Positions 25,744 through 34,334 of a stretch of DNA of 64,000 nt are shown here, one piece after another. A program made the position numbers and the translations under genes. Every line of letters begins with the position of its first letter. The stretch's first letter is position 1. The notes beneath the pieces are model-generated. The model was given only the letters and a program-made list of their open reading frames with translations. It was not told the origin of the DNA and did not search any database. The stretch is from Agreia sp. VKM Ac-1783 (GTDB lineage Bacteria; Actinomycetota; Actinomycetes; Actinomycetales; Microbacteriaceae): positions 310,001 to 374,000 of the forward strand of contig NZ_FXWI01000001.1 in NCBI RefSeq assembly GCF_900177765.1. The letters are read 5' to 3'.

Positions 25744-27039
25744 TCACCGCCGGGGGTCTTCGTCGCGGGCCGTGCGGTGCCAGTCGTCTTCGAGCATCCG
25801 GGGCCGTGCGACCACTCGGCCCGCGACAGCGATGACGACGAGGGTGAGCAGCAGGAACGCGAGGGGTGCGGTCCAGCCTCCGGAGAGCTCGTGCAGAACG
25901 CCGACGAGCAGCGGTCCCAGTGCCCCGAGCGCGTAGCCCACACCCTGCGTGAACCCGCTGAGCGCGACGGTTCCCTGCGGCGTGCGGCTCCGCAACCCGA
26001 CGAGAACGAGCACGAGAGGAAACGTCAGCGGCCCGGCGCCGACGAGCGCCACCCATACCCAGGGAAGCGCGGCCGGCGCGAGCAGGAGGCCTGCGTACCC
26101 GGCCGCGAAGCAGACGATCCCGAGCGCGATCAGCGGCGCCACCGATCGCATCCGGCTCGCGAGAATCGGCACGGCGAGGGAGAACGGAATGCCCATACCG
26201 GCGTACAGCGAGAGCAGAACTCCCGCCTGAGCAGGTGACACCCCGGCGAGGTCCGTCAAGAGTTCGGGAAGCCACGCGAAGGCAGCGTAGACGTTGAGGC
26301 TCGTCATGCCGAAGAGCAAGCCCATCGACCAGGCCAGGGGCGAGCGCCACACCCGGCCGACGAGGGCGGGTGAGATCTCCGGCAGCGGCTCGGCGTCGAG
26401 GCGCGAATCGGATGCCGCCGGTGCGGCCGTCGCCGCCGCCCGGCGGTCGCGCATCCACAGACCGAGCCACGGAACGATCGCGACCACGGCGAGCGCCGCC
26501 CACATCGAGACACTGACGCGCCAGCCGATCGAGTCGGCCACGGGCACCGCGACGAGCGGCGGGATCAGACTGAACAGCGCCATGATCGTGACGTACATCG
26601 AGGTGAGCGGGCCGATCGAGGCGGGGAAGTACTTCTTGACGACCGGCGGAAGAACCACGTTCGCCACGCCCATGCCGGCGAAGGTGAGCACGCTCGCCAG
26701 GGCGAGAACGGCGTAATTCGGTGCGAGGCCGCGAGCCAGGTGCCCGATCAGGATGGCGCCCAGTGCGACGATCAACAGGGTCTCGAGGCGCAGGTGCCGC
26801 TTCAGAACGGGGGCCAGCAGTCCGAAGGCGGCGAAGCAGAGCGGAGGAAGCGTTCCGAGGAGGCCCACGCCCACGCTGTCGACGGGAACGTCGACGCTGA
26901 TCTGGGAGAAGATCGGCGACAGTGCTGCCACGGCCGTGCGCAGATTCACGGCGACGAGAACGATGCCGACGAGAGCGAGCGCTCGGCCTCCTGCTCGCGA
27001 GGCCGGTGCCCCGCTCGCAAGATCTGGGCTGGTCGACAC
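25744..27039 (-). CDS. MFS transporter, CynX/NimT family
   Basis: The 431-residue protein has 12 predicted helices. The opening block LVAVNLRTAVAALSPIFSQI and the ASVLTFAGMGVANVVLPPVVKKYFP segment are typical of the cyanate/2-nitroimidazole transporter branch of the major facilitator superfamily. The transported compound is unknown; known members export 2-nitroimidazole or handle cyanate. It is divergent from the AI-2E family permease with only 51 bp between starts. Confidence 0.88.
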   Translation of the reverse strand: MSTSPDLASGAPASRAGGRALALVGIVLVAVNLRTAVAALSPIFSQISVDVPVDSVGVGLLGTLPPLCFAAFGLLAPVLKRHLRLETLLIVALGAILIGHLARGLAPNYAVLALASVLTFAGMGVANVVLPPVVKKYFPASIGPLTSMYVTIMALFSLIPPLVAVPVADSIGWRVSVSMWAALAVVAIVPWLGLWMRDRRAAATAAPAASDSRLDAEPLPEISPALVGRVWRSPLAWSMGLLFGMTSLNVYAAFAWLPELLTDLAGVSPAQAGVLLSLYAGMGIPFSLAVPILASRMRSVAPLIALGIVCFAAGYAGLLLAPAALPWVWVALVGAGPLTFPLVLVLVGLRSRTPQGTVALSGFTQGVGYALGALGPLLVGVLHELSGGWTAPLAFLLLTLVVIAVAGRVVARPRMLEDDWHRTARDEDPRR

Positions 27040-27090
27040 CGGCCAAGTCTAGGGGGATGGCAATATTCGATCTTTCCCTAGGGTGTGTAT

Positions 27091-28206
27091 ATGACCGTTC
27101 CCTCTGGTGAGCCCTCGGCTACTCCGTCTCTGCGTTCCTTGCTCACCGACAAGATGGGGGCTCTGGCCATTCGCAGTGGCCAGATCATCATCGTGCTGGC
27201 GCTGGCCGTGATCGTCGTGTTCGCGCTCGTGCAGCTCAAGCTCGTGGTGATTCCCGTGCTGATCGCGCTCATCATCGCGGCGGCGGCGTCTCCCATCATG
27301 CGGTTCCTCAAGAACCGAGGCATGTCGGCGATTCTCGCGACCTGGCTCACGCTGCTCGCGGGCATCCTCGTGATCGGCGGCCTCGTCACGCTCATCGTCT
27401 TCGCCGTGCGCGGCCAGTGGGACACGCTGGCGTCATCGGCCAAGGACGGCCTCGATCAGCTGCAGGACTTCATCACGAACGGGCCGATACCCGTCGATGC
27501 ATCGCAGATCGAGTCGGGCAAGCAGGCGCTGATCGACTTCGCGACGAGCAGCCAGGCAGGATCGGGTGCGCTGGCCGGCGCGTCTGTCGTGGGTGAACTG
27601 GCCACGGGCGCCGCGCTGGCCGTCGTCATCCTGTTCTTCTTCCTCAAAGACGGACCCACGATCTGGGCCTTCTTCCTGCGCCCGTTCCGAGGTCACCGCA
27701 AGGCCCGCGGAGAGCGGATCGGCGCGACCGCAGTTCGCGTTCTGGGTGGCTATGTTCGTGGGACCGCCATCATCGCCTTCGTCGACGCGGCCGGCATCGG
27801 CATCGGCCTCGCGATTCTCGGCGTCCCCCTGGCCCTGCCGCTCGCCGTGATCGTGTTCGTCACCGCGTTCATCCCCATCGTGGGTGCGACCGCCGCGGGA
27901 ATCCTCGCCGCACTCGTCGCCCTGGTGGCGAACGGCCCCGTAGTCGCCCTCATCGTGGTCATCATCGTGGTGGTCGTCAACCAGCTCGAGGGCAACTTCC
28001 TGCAGCCCGTGGTCATGGCGCAGTCGCTGAAACTGCACCCCCTCGTCATCCTGGTCGCCCTCACCGCAGGAACGATCCTCGGCGGCATCACGGGAGCGGT
28101 GCTCGCCGTACCGATCGCCGCCGTCGGATGGGCCATCGTCAAGACGTGGAACGACGACGCGCCGCACGCTCCAGCCCCGGCGGTTAGGCAGCCCGAAAAG
28201 CCGTGA
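27091..28206 (+). CDS. AI-2E family (PerM-like) membrane transporter
   Basis: This 371-residue protein has the family's eight-helix arrangement. It includes a double N-terminal hairpin (IIIVLALAVIVVFALVQL, VVIPVLIALIIAAAASPI), the GGYVRGTAIIAFVDAAGIGIGL segment and the hallmark QLEGNFLQPVVMAQSLKLHPL near residue 300. Family members were linked to autoinducer-2 or Na+/H+ exchange; the function here is open. ATG 27091 is chosen; GTG 27085 is an alternative. Confidence 0.9.
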   Translation: MTVPSGEPSATPSLRSLLTDKMGALAIRSGQIIIVLALAVIVVFALVQLKLVVIPVLIALIIAAAASPIMRFLKNRGMSAILATWLTLLAGILVIGGLVTLIVFAVRGQWDTLASSAKDGLDQLQDFITNGPIPVDASQIESGKQALIDFATSSQAGSGALAGASVVGELATGAALAVVILFFFLKDGPTIWAFFLRPFRGHRKARGERIGATAVRVLGGYVRGTAIIAFVDAAGIGIGLAILGVPLALPLAVIVFVTAFIPIVGATAAGILAALVALVANGPVVALIVVIIVVVVNQLEGNFLQPVVMAQSLKLHPLVILVALTAGTILGGITGAVLAVPIAAVGWAIVKTWNDDAPHAPAPAVRQPEKP

Positions 28207-28221
28207 ATCCGGGCTTTTCGG
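28193..28221 (+). terminator. Hairpin at the end of the AI-2E transporter gene
   Basis: CCGAAAAGCC (28193-28202) pairs with GGCTTTTCGG (28212-28221) across a 9-nt loop that includes the stop codon. There is no clear U-run afterwards, so it may be a weak terminator or an RNA-stabilising hairpin. Confidence 0.5.
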
Positions 28222-28305
28222 CGCTCAGCGCGGAGGCCGGCTGGCATTCTTGAAGCCTCAACGACGAGCAGTACTTCTTGTTCGTCGTGAAAGGTCTCCC
28301 ATCGC

Positions 28306-28869
28306 ATGGCCCTCTGGTCTGTCTTCTTCGTTGCGCTCGGAGTCTCGGCCGACGCGTTCGCCATCGCTCTCGGCAAGGGCATGCACATGCGCCGATTCAA
28401 CCTGCGCAATGCGCTCGTCATCGCCGCGGCGTTCGGCCTGTTCCAGGGCGTGATGCCGGTCATCGGGTGGTTGCTCGGCACGCAGTTCGCGTCGTACATC
28501 ACGGGCATCGACCACTGGGTCGCCTTCGTGCTTCTCGGCCTCATCGGCGGAAAGATGTTGTGGGAGGCGTTCTCGAACCCTGAGGACAAAGAAGTCGACG
28601 ATCGATTGAAGATTCGCGAACTCCTGGTGCTCTCGGTGGCCACGAGTGTCGACGCGCTCGCGGTGGGCCTGTCGTTCGCCTTCCTCGCGATCTCGATCAC
28701 CGAGACGGCCGTTCTCATCGGAGTAACGACGTTCGTGCTCACTCTCGCTGGAATCGTGATCGGCCATAGGGCGGGCGTCAAATTCCGGCGCCCCGCTGAG
28801 ATCGCGGGTGGGGTGATCCTCATCCTCATCGGCACCCGGATTCTCCTCGACCACCTCGGAATCCTCTGA
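28306..28869 (+). CDS. mntP: Manganese efflux pump MntP
   Basis: The 187-residue protein has six helices in two related halves, each with the MntP signature around a conserved aspartate: GVSADAFAIALGKGM (residues 12-26) and SVATSVDALAVGLSF in the second half. It exports Mn2+ and protects against manganese excess. No yybP-ykoY manganese riboswitch could be recognised in the 99 bp upstream. Confidence 0.95.
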   Translation: MALWSVFFVALGVSADAFAIALGKGMHMRRFNLRNALVIAAAFGLFQGVMPVIGWLLGTQFASYITGIDHWVAFVLLGLIGGKMLWEAFSNPEDKEVDDRLKIRELLVLSVATSVDALAVGLSFAFLAISITETAVLIGVTTFVLTLAGIVIGHRAGVKFRRPAEIAGGVILILIGTRILLDHLGIL

Positions 28870-28899
28870 TACTCGCGCCGATTAGACGGCCGAGGCGGC

Positions 28900-29379
28900 T
28901 CAGGCTCCGTCGAGGCGCGCCGCGACGTCTGCCGGGAATCCTCCCGTGGAGACAGGGCTCCAGCGAGTGGGCGTGATGCGCAGCAGCGACTTGTTCTGGA
29001 GGGCCATGGCGGCGCGGTACTCCTGCCAGTCGGGGTGCTCGCCGGCGATGCTGCGGTAGTAGTCGACGAGCGCGTCGGACGCCTCTGGCATGTGCAGCAC
29101 CTCGGCATCGCCGTCGACCTGGATCCAGGCGTCGTTCCAGTCGTCCGAGAGCACCAGTACCGAGACGTCCGAGCGGCGCTCGGCGTTGCGGGTCTTCGCG
29201 CGTGCGGGATACGTGGAGATCACGATCCGGCCCTCGTCGTCGACTCCGCCGGAGACCGGCGACATCTGGGGCCGGCCGTCTGCGCGCGTCGTGGCCACGA
29301 GCATCCGGTGTCGTGGGCGCACGAATTCGAGCATGCCCTCGCGGTCGACGGAGGTGTTGGTGGAGATCGTTCGTGCCAT
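28900..29379 (-). CDS. PPOX-class F420-dependent oxidoreductase (pyridoxamine oxidase-like)
   Basis: The 159-residue split-barrel protein opens with VRPRHRMLVATTRADGRPQMSPVSGGVDDEGRIVIST. It then has the TRNAERRSDVSVLVL block found in actinobacterial F420-binding PPOX enzymes. Members reduce biliverdin, quinones or other conjugated substrates; the particular substrate is unknown. It is co-directional with the CGNR protein upstream (23 bp apart). Confidence 0.85.
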   Translation of the reverse strand: MARTISTNTSVDREGMLEFVRPRHRMLVATTRADGRPQMSPVSGGVDDEGRIVISTYPARAKTRNAERRSDVSVLVLSDDWNDAWIQVDGDAEVLHMPEASDALVDYYRSIAGEHPDWQEYRAAMALQNKSLLRITPTRWSPVSTGGFPADVAARLDGA

Positions 29380-29402
29380 GCGACAAGGCTATCTGCGTGA
29401 GG

Positions 29403-29960
29403 CTAGGTGCTGTCGGCCGCGGCGCGCTCGCGAAACGCGATCATGTTCATGCGGTTGCCGCAGCGCACGCTGCAGAATCTCTTCGAACCATTGCGCGAGA
29501 GGTCGGCGAAGATGCCCTCGCAATCGGATGCCGCGCACGAGCGGAGCCGGGTCATCTCATCGGTGCGGATCACGTCGATGAAGGCCAGCGAGGCCTCGCT
29601 GAGGATGCGATCGGCCAGGGGTTCGTCGTCGTCGGACGCGTGCAGGTGCCAGTCGAAGGCATCGTGGCGAACGAGCTGGGGGAGCGCGCGGGTCTGCCGC
29701 AGCATCGCGTTGACTTCGACCGCGGCCGCGTCGCGTTCGAGGTTCCAGACGTGTCGGAGTTGCGTGCGGACGCGATGCACCTGCGCGAGTTCCCGCTCGT
29801 CGCGGTCGAAACGGCCCGTGTAGCCGTGCGCGTCGAGAAGCTCCGTGAGCTGCACCGGCGTGGCGATCTCGTCCGCGCCGGTCCGTGAGGCACCGGCGAC
29901 CGTATTTCCGAGGGTGACGATGAAACCGAGGATGTCTTCTGTGTCAGGGGCAAAATGCAA
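29403..29960 (-). CDS. CGNR zinc finger protein (ABATE-type regulator)
   Basis: The 185-residue protein has the N-terminal ABATE-like helical domain and the C-terminal CGNR zinc finger, with ligands in CAASDC and FCSVRCGNRMN (about residues 142-172). These proteins are predicted stress-response transcription regulators of actinobacteria. Translation appears to begin at a TTG preceded by AAGGAG five bases away. It is divergent from the DMT transporter. Confidence 0.88.
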   Translation of the reverse strand: MHFAPDTEDILGFIVTLGNTVAGASRTGADEIATPVQLTELLDAHGYTGRFDRDERELAQVHRVRTQLRHVWNLERDAAAVEVNAMLRQTRALPQLVRHDAFDWHLHASDDDEPLADRILSEASLAFIDVIRTDEMTRLRSCAASDCEGIFADLSRNGSKRFCSVRCGNRMNMIAFRERAAADST

Positions 29961-30031
29961 ATTGACTCCTTACTCACTGTGAGACTAGCGTCTGGATCAG
30001 AGCATCTCAACAGCCGGTGAAAGGGAATCGC

Positions 30032-31021
30032 ATGCAACGGTCGTCAACTTCGGCGGGTCTGGTCATCGCCGTCATCGCCGCCGCCACATTCGGCACGTCC
30101 GGCGCCCTCGTGAAGCCCCTGCTCGAGGCAGGCTGGAGCCCGGCCGCCGCGGTCACCGTGCGCGCGCTGGTCGGTGCCGTGGTGCTCGCGCCCGTCACCA
30201 TCCTCTTACTGCGCGGCCGCTGGTCGGCTCTGTGGCGTTCGCGGGGCCGCGTTCTCGCGATGGCGCTCATCGGCGTCGCAGGAACCCAGCTCCTCTACTT
30301 CGCTGCGATCCAACGAATCCCGGTGGGCACCGGCATCCTCATCGAGTACATGGCGCCGCTACTGCTCGTCGCCCTCGCGTGGGCGCGCACGCGCCGGATG
30401 CCGAAGGTCGTCGTTCTCGTCGGCTCGGTCGTCGCGCTCGCCGGCCTGGTGATGGTCGTGTCGCCCGGCGGAGCGGCGAGTCTCGACGTGCTCGGGCTGA
30501 CGCTCGCCGTCGCCGCGATGGTGGGATGCGCCGTGTTCTACCTCGTCGCGGCGCGTCCCGACGACGGCCTTCCGCCGGTGGCGCTCGCGGCCGCCGGCCT
30601 TCTCATCGGAGGACTCGCACTCGGAGCCGTCGGCCTCACGGGGCTGGTTCCGTTCACTGCCTCGGTCGCCGACGTCGTGCTCTTCGGCAATGCGACACCC
30701 TGGTGGATTCCTCTGCTGCTGGTCGGGATCGTGTCGACAGGGGTCGCCTACGCGGCGAGTATCACGGCCACCGCAATACTCGGCTCGAGGCTCGCCTCGT
30801 TCGTGGGCCTGCTCGAAGTCGTCGCAGCCACGTTCTATGCGTGGCTTCTGCTGGGTGAGCAGCTCACTCTGCCTCAGCTGCTCGGCGGCGTGCTCATCCT
30901 GGTCGGAATCGGTTTCGTGCGCAGCGAGAAGACGGACGTGCCGATCGAGACGGCCTCACTAGCCGTGGATGAGTCGGCTGCGGCCGGTGGGTCGATGACG
31001 CCACCCGGGCGAACCGGGTAG
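30032..31021 (+). CDS. EamA/DMT superfamily transporter
   Basis: The 329-residue protein has ten hydrophobic helices organised as two EamA repeats (first opening AAATFGTSGALVKPLLEAGWSP; second around LGLTLAVAAMVGCAVFYL). It ends with the YAWLLLGEQLTLPQLLGGVLILVG motif typical of the second repeat. Such proteins export amino acids or small metabolites. ATG 30032 is preferred over GTG 30017 because AAGGGA lies between them. The gene is divergent from the CGNR regulator, which may control it. Confidence 0.9.
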   Translation: MQRSSTSAGLVIAVIAAATFGTSGALVKPLLEAGWSPAAAVTVRALVGAVVLAPVTILLLRGRWSALWRSRGRVLAMALIGVAGTQLLYFAAIQRIPVGTGILIEYMAPLLLVALAWARTRRMPKVVVLVGSVVALAGLVMVVSPGGAASLDVLGLTLAVAAMVGCAVFYLVAARPDDGLPPVALAAAGLLIGGLALGAVGLTGLVPFTASVADVVLFGNATPWWIPLLLVGIVSTGVAYAASITATAILGSRLASFVGLLEVVAATFYAWLLLGEQLTLPQLLGGVLILVGIGFVRSEKTDVPIETASLAVDESAAAGGSMTPPGRTG

Positions 31022-31058
31022 TGTCCACTGCAGATCAGTACCGACGAGGAGTAGGTCC

Positions 31059-31496
31059 ATGGCAGAACTCAGCATCACCCGATCATTCGCGGCGACGCCG
31101 CAAGCCGTCTTCGATGCGTGGACCGACCCCGAGAAGTTCGCGGTATGGTTCGGTACCGACGGCGTCGACGTGCCCGCCGAGACCCTGTCGATGGATGTCC
31201 GCCCCGGAGGTTCGTGGCAGGCGGTCATGAAGCTGCCCGACGACACATCGATCAGCTGGGTGGGCGAATACCTCGAGGTCGATGCCCCGAACCGCCTCGT
31301 CATGACGATCACCGACAATCCTGCGCTCGACGCCCGCGGCGTGATCACGGTCGACCTCGCGGAGGTCGGAGACGGCACCCAGATGGTCATGAAGCAGGAA
31401 TCTCCCGGCTTCGACGAGGGACAGCTCGAGCAGACCGCGATCGGGTACAACGCGTTCTTCGATGTGATGGGCACCCTGGTCGCCGAGAGCGAGTAA
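31059..31496 (+). CDS. SRPBCC (AHSA1-type) domain protein
   Basis: The 145-residue protein matches START-like AHSA1 proteins: ITRSFAATPQAVFDAWTDPEKFAVWFG at the N-terminus and FFDVMGTLVAE in the final helix, with a hydrophobic ligand cavity expected. Function is unknown; relatives act as stress-linked small-molecule binders. Its stop overlaps the ATG of the AlkD-like gene (TAATG), indicating coupled translation. Confidence 0.88.
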   Translation: MAELSITRSFAATPQAVFDAWTDPEKFAVWFGTDGVDVPAETLSMDVRPGGSWQAVMKLPDDTSISWVGEYLEVDAPNRLVMTITDNPALDARGVITVDLAEVGDGTQMVMKQESPGFDEGQLEQTAIGYNAFFDVMGTLVAESE

Positions 31497-31996
31497 TGGA
31501 GGCGCAGCGCGCTGTCGAGGCCTGTGGGCTCATCGACGAGGCGTTGCAGTACGAGTCGTCGTGGCAGCGCGCCGAAGAGCATCGTGCGCTGCTCGGCGAC
31601 GGCATCGGCTACTACGGCACGTCGGTGGGGGCGATCCGAGCCACCCTTCGCGACACGCTGCGCCGATTCGCGGTGCTCACGCACGACGAGGTCACGGCCT
31701 TGAGCTCGCTGCTCTGGGCGGTCGAGGTATACGAACGGCGACTCGCGGCGACCATCATTCTACAAACCCATCTCGACGTGCTCGTGGTGTCTGACCTCAC
31801 GAGACTCGAGGGCTTCCTTCGATCGAGCGCCGTCGATGAACTCGCCCGCGTTCTCGCGCGCGACGTGATCAGTCCACTCCTCGGCGGTCTCGGAGACCGC
31901 GACCGGGTGCGCGCCGAGTCGGTTACAGCCCGGTGGGCAGAGAGCGAGGATGCCCGCCTTCGCCATGCCGCAGAGGTCGCGACGTTCGATTCCTGA
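31496..31996 (+). CDS. Truncated AlkD-like DNA alkylation repair protein
   Basis: This 166-residue protein resembles the first four or five HEAT-like repeats of AlkD-type glycosylases ([51 protein letters not shown]). Typical AlkD proteins have about 220-240 residues, and this one stops inside a repeat ([14 protein letters not shown]). The aromatic residue expected just before the conserved active-site aspartate (usually TW..VD) is replaced by SA..VD. It may be a decaying gene or a shortened, non-catalytic relative. It is translationally coupled to the SRPBCC gene. Confidence 0.7.
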   Translation: MEAQRAVEACGLIDEALQYESSWQRAEEHRALLGDGIGYYGTSVGAIRATLRDTLRRFAVLTHDEVTALSSLLWAVEVYERRLAATIILQTHLDVLVVSDLTRLEGFLRSSAVDELARVLARDVISPLLGGLGDRDRVRAESVTARWAESEDARLRHAAEVATFDS

Positions 31997-32085
31997 GTGT
32001 TCGCCGACCGTGGAACATCCGACGAGGCCTGCCTGTTCTACCTGATAACCGCGGCAGCCAGCCGCGCACCCACAAGGAGACAACA

Positions 32086-32574
32086 GTGTCAGCCCAGTAC
32101 GTCAAGAGCCCGGAGGCGATCGCCCGCCTCACCCGACAGCAGCGCCGAGTAACCCAAGACGACGCAACAGAGCCCGCCTTCCAGAACGAGTTCTGGGACA
32201 AGAAAGACGCCGGCCTCTACGTCGATATCGTGTCGGGGGAGCCCCTGTTCGCATCGACCGACAAGTACGACAGCCGTTCCGGCTGGCCCAGCTTCACCGT
32301 CCCGATCGATCCCGACAACATCGTGATCAAGACAGACAAGGCCTTCGGCATGGTGCGCACCGAGGTGCGTTCTGCCCAGGGAGACAGCCACCTCGGACAC
32401 GTCTTCGACGACGGTCCTGTCGAGGCCGGGGGACTTCGCTACTGCATCAACTCCGCGTCGCTTCGCTTCATCGCAGAGGCAGACCTCGAGAAGGAGGGCT
32501 ACGGTGATTACCGCGGCCTGTTCACCACATCCACACCCACCGCATCCACAAGCACCGAGGAGATCTCACGATGA
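32086..32574 (+). CDS. msrB: Peptide-methionine (R)-S-oxide reductase
   Basis: The 162-residue enzyme repairs methionine-R-sulfoxide. It shows RSGWPSF (residues 64-70), the catalytic Cys120 in [11 protein letters not shown] and HLGHVF. The CxxC pairs that bind structural zinc in many MsrB proteins are absent ([10 protein letters not shown] in the first position), so this is the zinc-free type. GTG 32086 follows AAGGAGA by five bases. The stop overlaps the msrA start by four bases. A Thr/Ser-rich tail of about 15 residues is unusual but not disruptive. Confidence 0.96.
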   Translation: MSAQYVKSPEAIARLTRQQRRVTQDDATEPAFQNEFWDKKDAGLYVDIVSGEPLFASTDKYDSRSGWPSFTVPIDPDNIVIKTDKAFGMVRTEVRSAQGDSHLGHVFDDGPVEAGGLRYCINSASLRFIAEADLEKEGYGDYRGLFTTSTPTASTSTEEISR

Positions 32575-33089
32575 CCACGACCACTGAAACCGCCATTCTG
32601 GCCGGCGGATGCTTCTGGGGCGTCCAGGACCTGATCCGCAAGCGCCCGGGAGTCATCTCCAGCCGCACCGGATACTCCGGCGGCAACACCCCGAACGCCA
32701 CCTACCGCAACCACGGCTCCCATGCCGAGGCCCTCGAGATCGTGTTCGATCCCTCGCAGATCAGCTACCGCGACCTGCTCGAGTTCTTCTTCCAGATTCA
32801 CGACCCGTCGACGAAGAACCGCCAGGGAAACGACGTGGGCGAGAGCTACCGCTCGGCCATCTTCTACACCTCAGACGAGCAGAAGCAGGTCGCGCTCGAC
32901 ACGATCGCCGACGTCGACGCATCCGGTCTCTGGCCCGCGAAGGTCGTCACCGAGGTCGAGCCGGCGGGCGACTTCTGGGAGGCCGAGGAGGAGCACCAGG
33001 ACTACCTCGAGAAGTACCCCAACGGGTACACGTGCCACTACGTGCGCCCGGGCTGGAAGCTGCCCCGCAGGGAGGAGTCGGTCGCCTAA
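32571..33089 (+). CDS. msrA: Peptide-methionine (S)-S-oxide reductase
   Basis: The 172-residue enzyme reduces methionine-S-sulfoxide. The catalytic Cys14 lies in GGCFWGVQD, and the family blocks [25 protein letters not shown] and [14 protein letters not shown] are intact. It overlaps msrB in ATGA, so both stereoisomers of methionine sulfoxide are repaired from one transcript. It ends at a strong terminator. Confidence 0.97.
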   Translation: MTTTTETAILAGGCFWGVQDLIRKRPGVISSRTGYSGGNTPNATYRNHGSHAEALEIVFDPSQISYRDLLEFFFQIHDPSTKNRQGNDVGESYRSAIFYTSDEQKQVALDTIADVDASGLWPAKVVTEVEPAGDFWEAEEEHQDYLEKYPNGYTCHYVRPGWKLPRREESVA

Positions 33090-33111
33090 CGACTGAGTCT
33101 CGGCAAGAACC

Positions 33112-33154
33112 GCCGGGTTTACCGCGTCATGTTCGCGGTGAACCCGGCTTTTCT
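33112..33154. terminator. Rho-independent terminator, probably bidirectional
   Basis: GCCGGGTTTACCGCG (33112-33126) pairs with CGCGGTGAACCCGGC (33134-33148) across a 7-nt loop, with one G-U pair, and is followed by TTTTCT. It terminates the msrB-msrA transcript. Its right arm lies in the 3' end of the convergent TMEM175-like gene, so it may also end that message. Confidence 0.85.
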
Positions 33155-33799
33155 GTTCTGCGGCGGAGCGCTTTCGTCACGAACCCGTCGACGGCGAGAA
33201 GCAGAAGCGACCACGGCCCGATAGCGGGCACCAGCACGGCGAGCACCAGCGCGACGGTCAACGCGACGGATGCGACCACGCCACCGGTCAGGCGCGCCGT
33301 GCCTCGGCTCTCGGGACTCTGCAGAGACGGGGTGCGCTTGACGTGCCATTGCATCGTCAGTGCGGCCAGACAGGTGATGAGCATGTTGCCGATGTACACG
33401 CCGGTGGTGGCCGGGTCGCTGCTATCGGATGTTCCGATCAGGCCGGTCGTGAACGGCAGCAGGACGATCGACACCATCCACACCGCGTTCGCCCAGAACA
33501 GAGGCGCGTCGAATGTGACGAGGTTGCGCATGATGTCGTGATGATTGAGCCAGAATCGGCAGATCACGAAGAACCCGAGGAGCAGCAGCAGAATCTGACC
33601 GCCGCTTTCGCCGACGATCTCGCCGAGGGTGGGCGTTCCCCCGCGAGTGGCATTCTCGGCGAGGGGCAACACGAGCAAGGTCGCGGCGATCGCCACGACC
33701 GCGTCGCTGAACGTGACGAGCCGGGCGAGATCGCCGGGATTCTGGTCAGCCGCGGCGCCGCTCCCTTACGGGAGTCTTGCCGGTCGGTCGGATCACCAT
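33127..33799 (-). CDS. TMEM175-family potassium channel protein, apparent frameshift near the N-terminus
   Basis: The continuous frame from GTG 33696 gives 189 residues with several membrane helices (IAATLLVLPLAENAT, LLLLLGFFVICRFWLNHHDIM, LFWANAVWMVSIVLLPF) typical of bacterial TMEM175 (DUF1211). The diagnostic RLVTFSDAVVAIA motif of helix 1 lies upstream in the same frame but has no start codon after an in-frame TAA. An ATG at 33799 opens a short frame (MVIRPTGKTPVRERRRG) that would join it only by a one-base shift near 33746-33765, in GC-rich sequence. It is either a sequencing error or a real frameshift. Confidence 0.7.
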
Positions 33800-33823
33800 G
33801 ACCAGCACTGTAGCGCGGGCTGG

Positions 33824-34153
33824 TCAGTATTCGAGTTCGAAATCCGGGTAGACGGCGCCATCACCCGAAATCGCGGTGATCGGTCGGTGCAACGACGCGA
33901 TGCGCTCGCGCAGTTCGGTGACCTTGGATGAGTCGTCGAGCCCCTCGGCCGTCTGGGTTGCGGGCGTGCAGTAGATCTGCGTGGTCGGCCCCAACAGGAT
34001 GTTCGACTCGTCGATCTGACCGTTCACCAGAATCGGCACGGTGATCAGGTCGGACCTGCCGACTCGTGCCAACGCCAGGGCGTAGTCGAACACAGCCGTG
34101 CAGACCTCTCGGCCGACGACCAGGGTTCCGCCCCCATAGTGAAGCTCTCTCAT
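33824..34153 (-). CDS. Hypothetical protein (DUF-like, 109 residues)
   Basis: The family is not recognised. Starting at ATG 34153 gives MRELHYGGGTLVVGREVC, followed by a mixed alpha/beta pattern with LITVPILVNGQIDESNILLGP. The earlier in-frame ATG (34189) adds 12 residues without family-like character. No membrane segment or cofactor motif is visible. The preceding 165 bp on the same strand hold only an ABC-F relic. Confidence 0.55.
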   Translation of the reverse strand: MRELHYGGGTLVVGREVCTAVFDYALALARVGRSDLITVPILVNGQIDESNILLGPTTQIYCTPATQTAEGLDDSSKVTELRERIASLHRPITAISGDGAVYPDFELEY

Positions 34154-34238
34154 TTGACTACTCTCGTTCTCCCATCGCTTCGGGTGCAATGGGGTTGCAC
34201 GTGCTGCTGCCCATGGCTATGGTCAGCCTAAATCGCTC

Positions 34239-34334
34239 GATCACAAGATGATCGACGCTCACTGTATCGAGGTTGTTGGTGGGTTCGTCGAAGATCATCA
34301 GGGCGGCGGAGGTCGAGCTCAGCGTCGTGAGCGC
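34239..34334 (-). pseudogene. Relic of an ABC-F type ATPase (Walker B fragment)
   Basis: On the minus strand the frame reads LSSTSAALMIFDEPTNNLDTVS followed by VDHLV, which includes the Walker B LMIFDEPTNNLD of ABC-F (duplicated ATPase) proteins. No signature motif precedes it and no switch histidine follows, and the flanking DNA encodes other things, so only about 30 codons of a former gene survive. Its 5' edge overlaps the end of the DUF1992 gene. Confidence 0.6.

Noticed and set aside
27049-27081. CTAGGG/CCCTAG inverted repeat between the MFS and AI-2E genes
   Set aside because: Arms of six bases with a 21-nt gap are likely to occur by chance; no supporting regulator or conservation.
28207-28305. 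Possible yybP-ykoY manganese riboswitch before mntP
   Set aside because: The conserved core sequences of that riboswitch are not found; the 99-bp gap holds only a small hairpin tied to the upstream gene.
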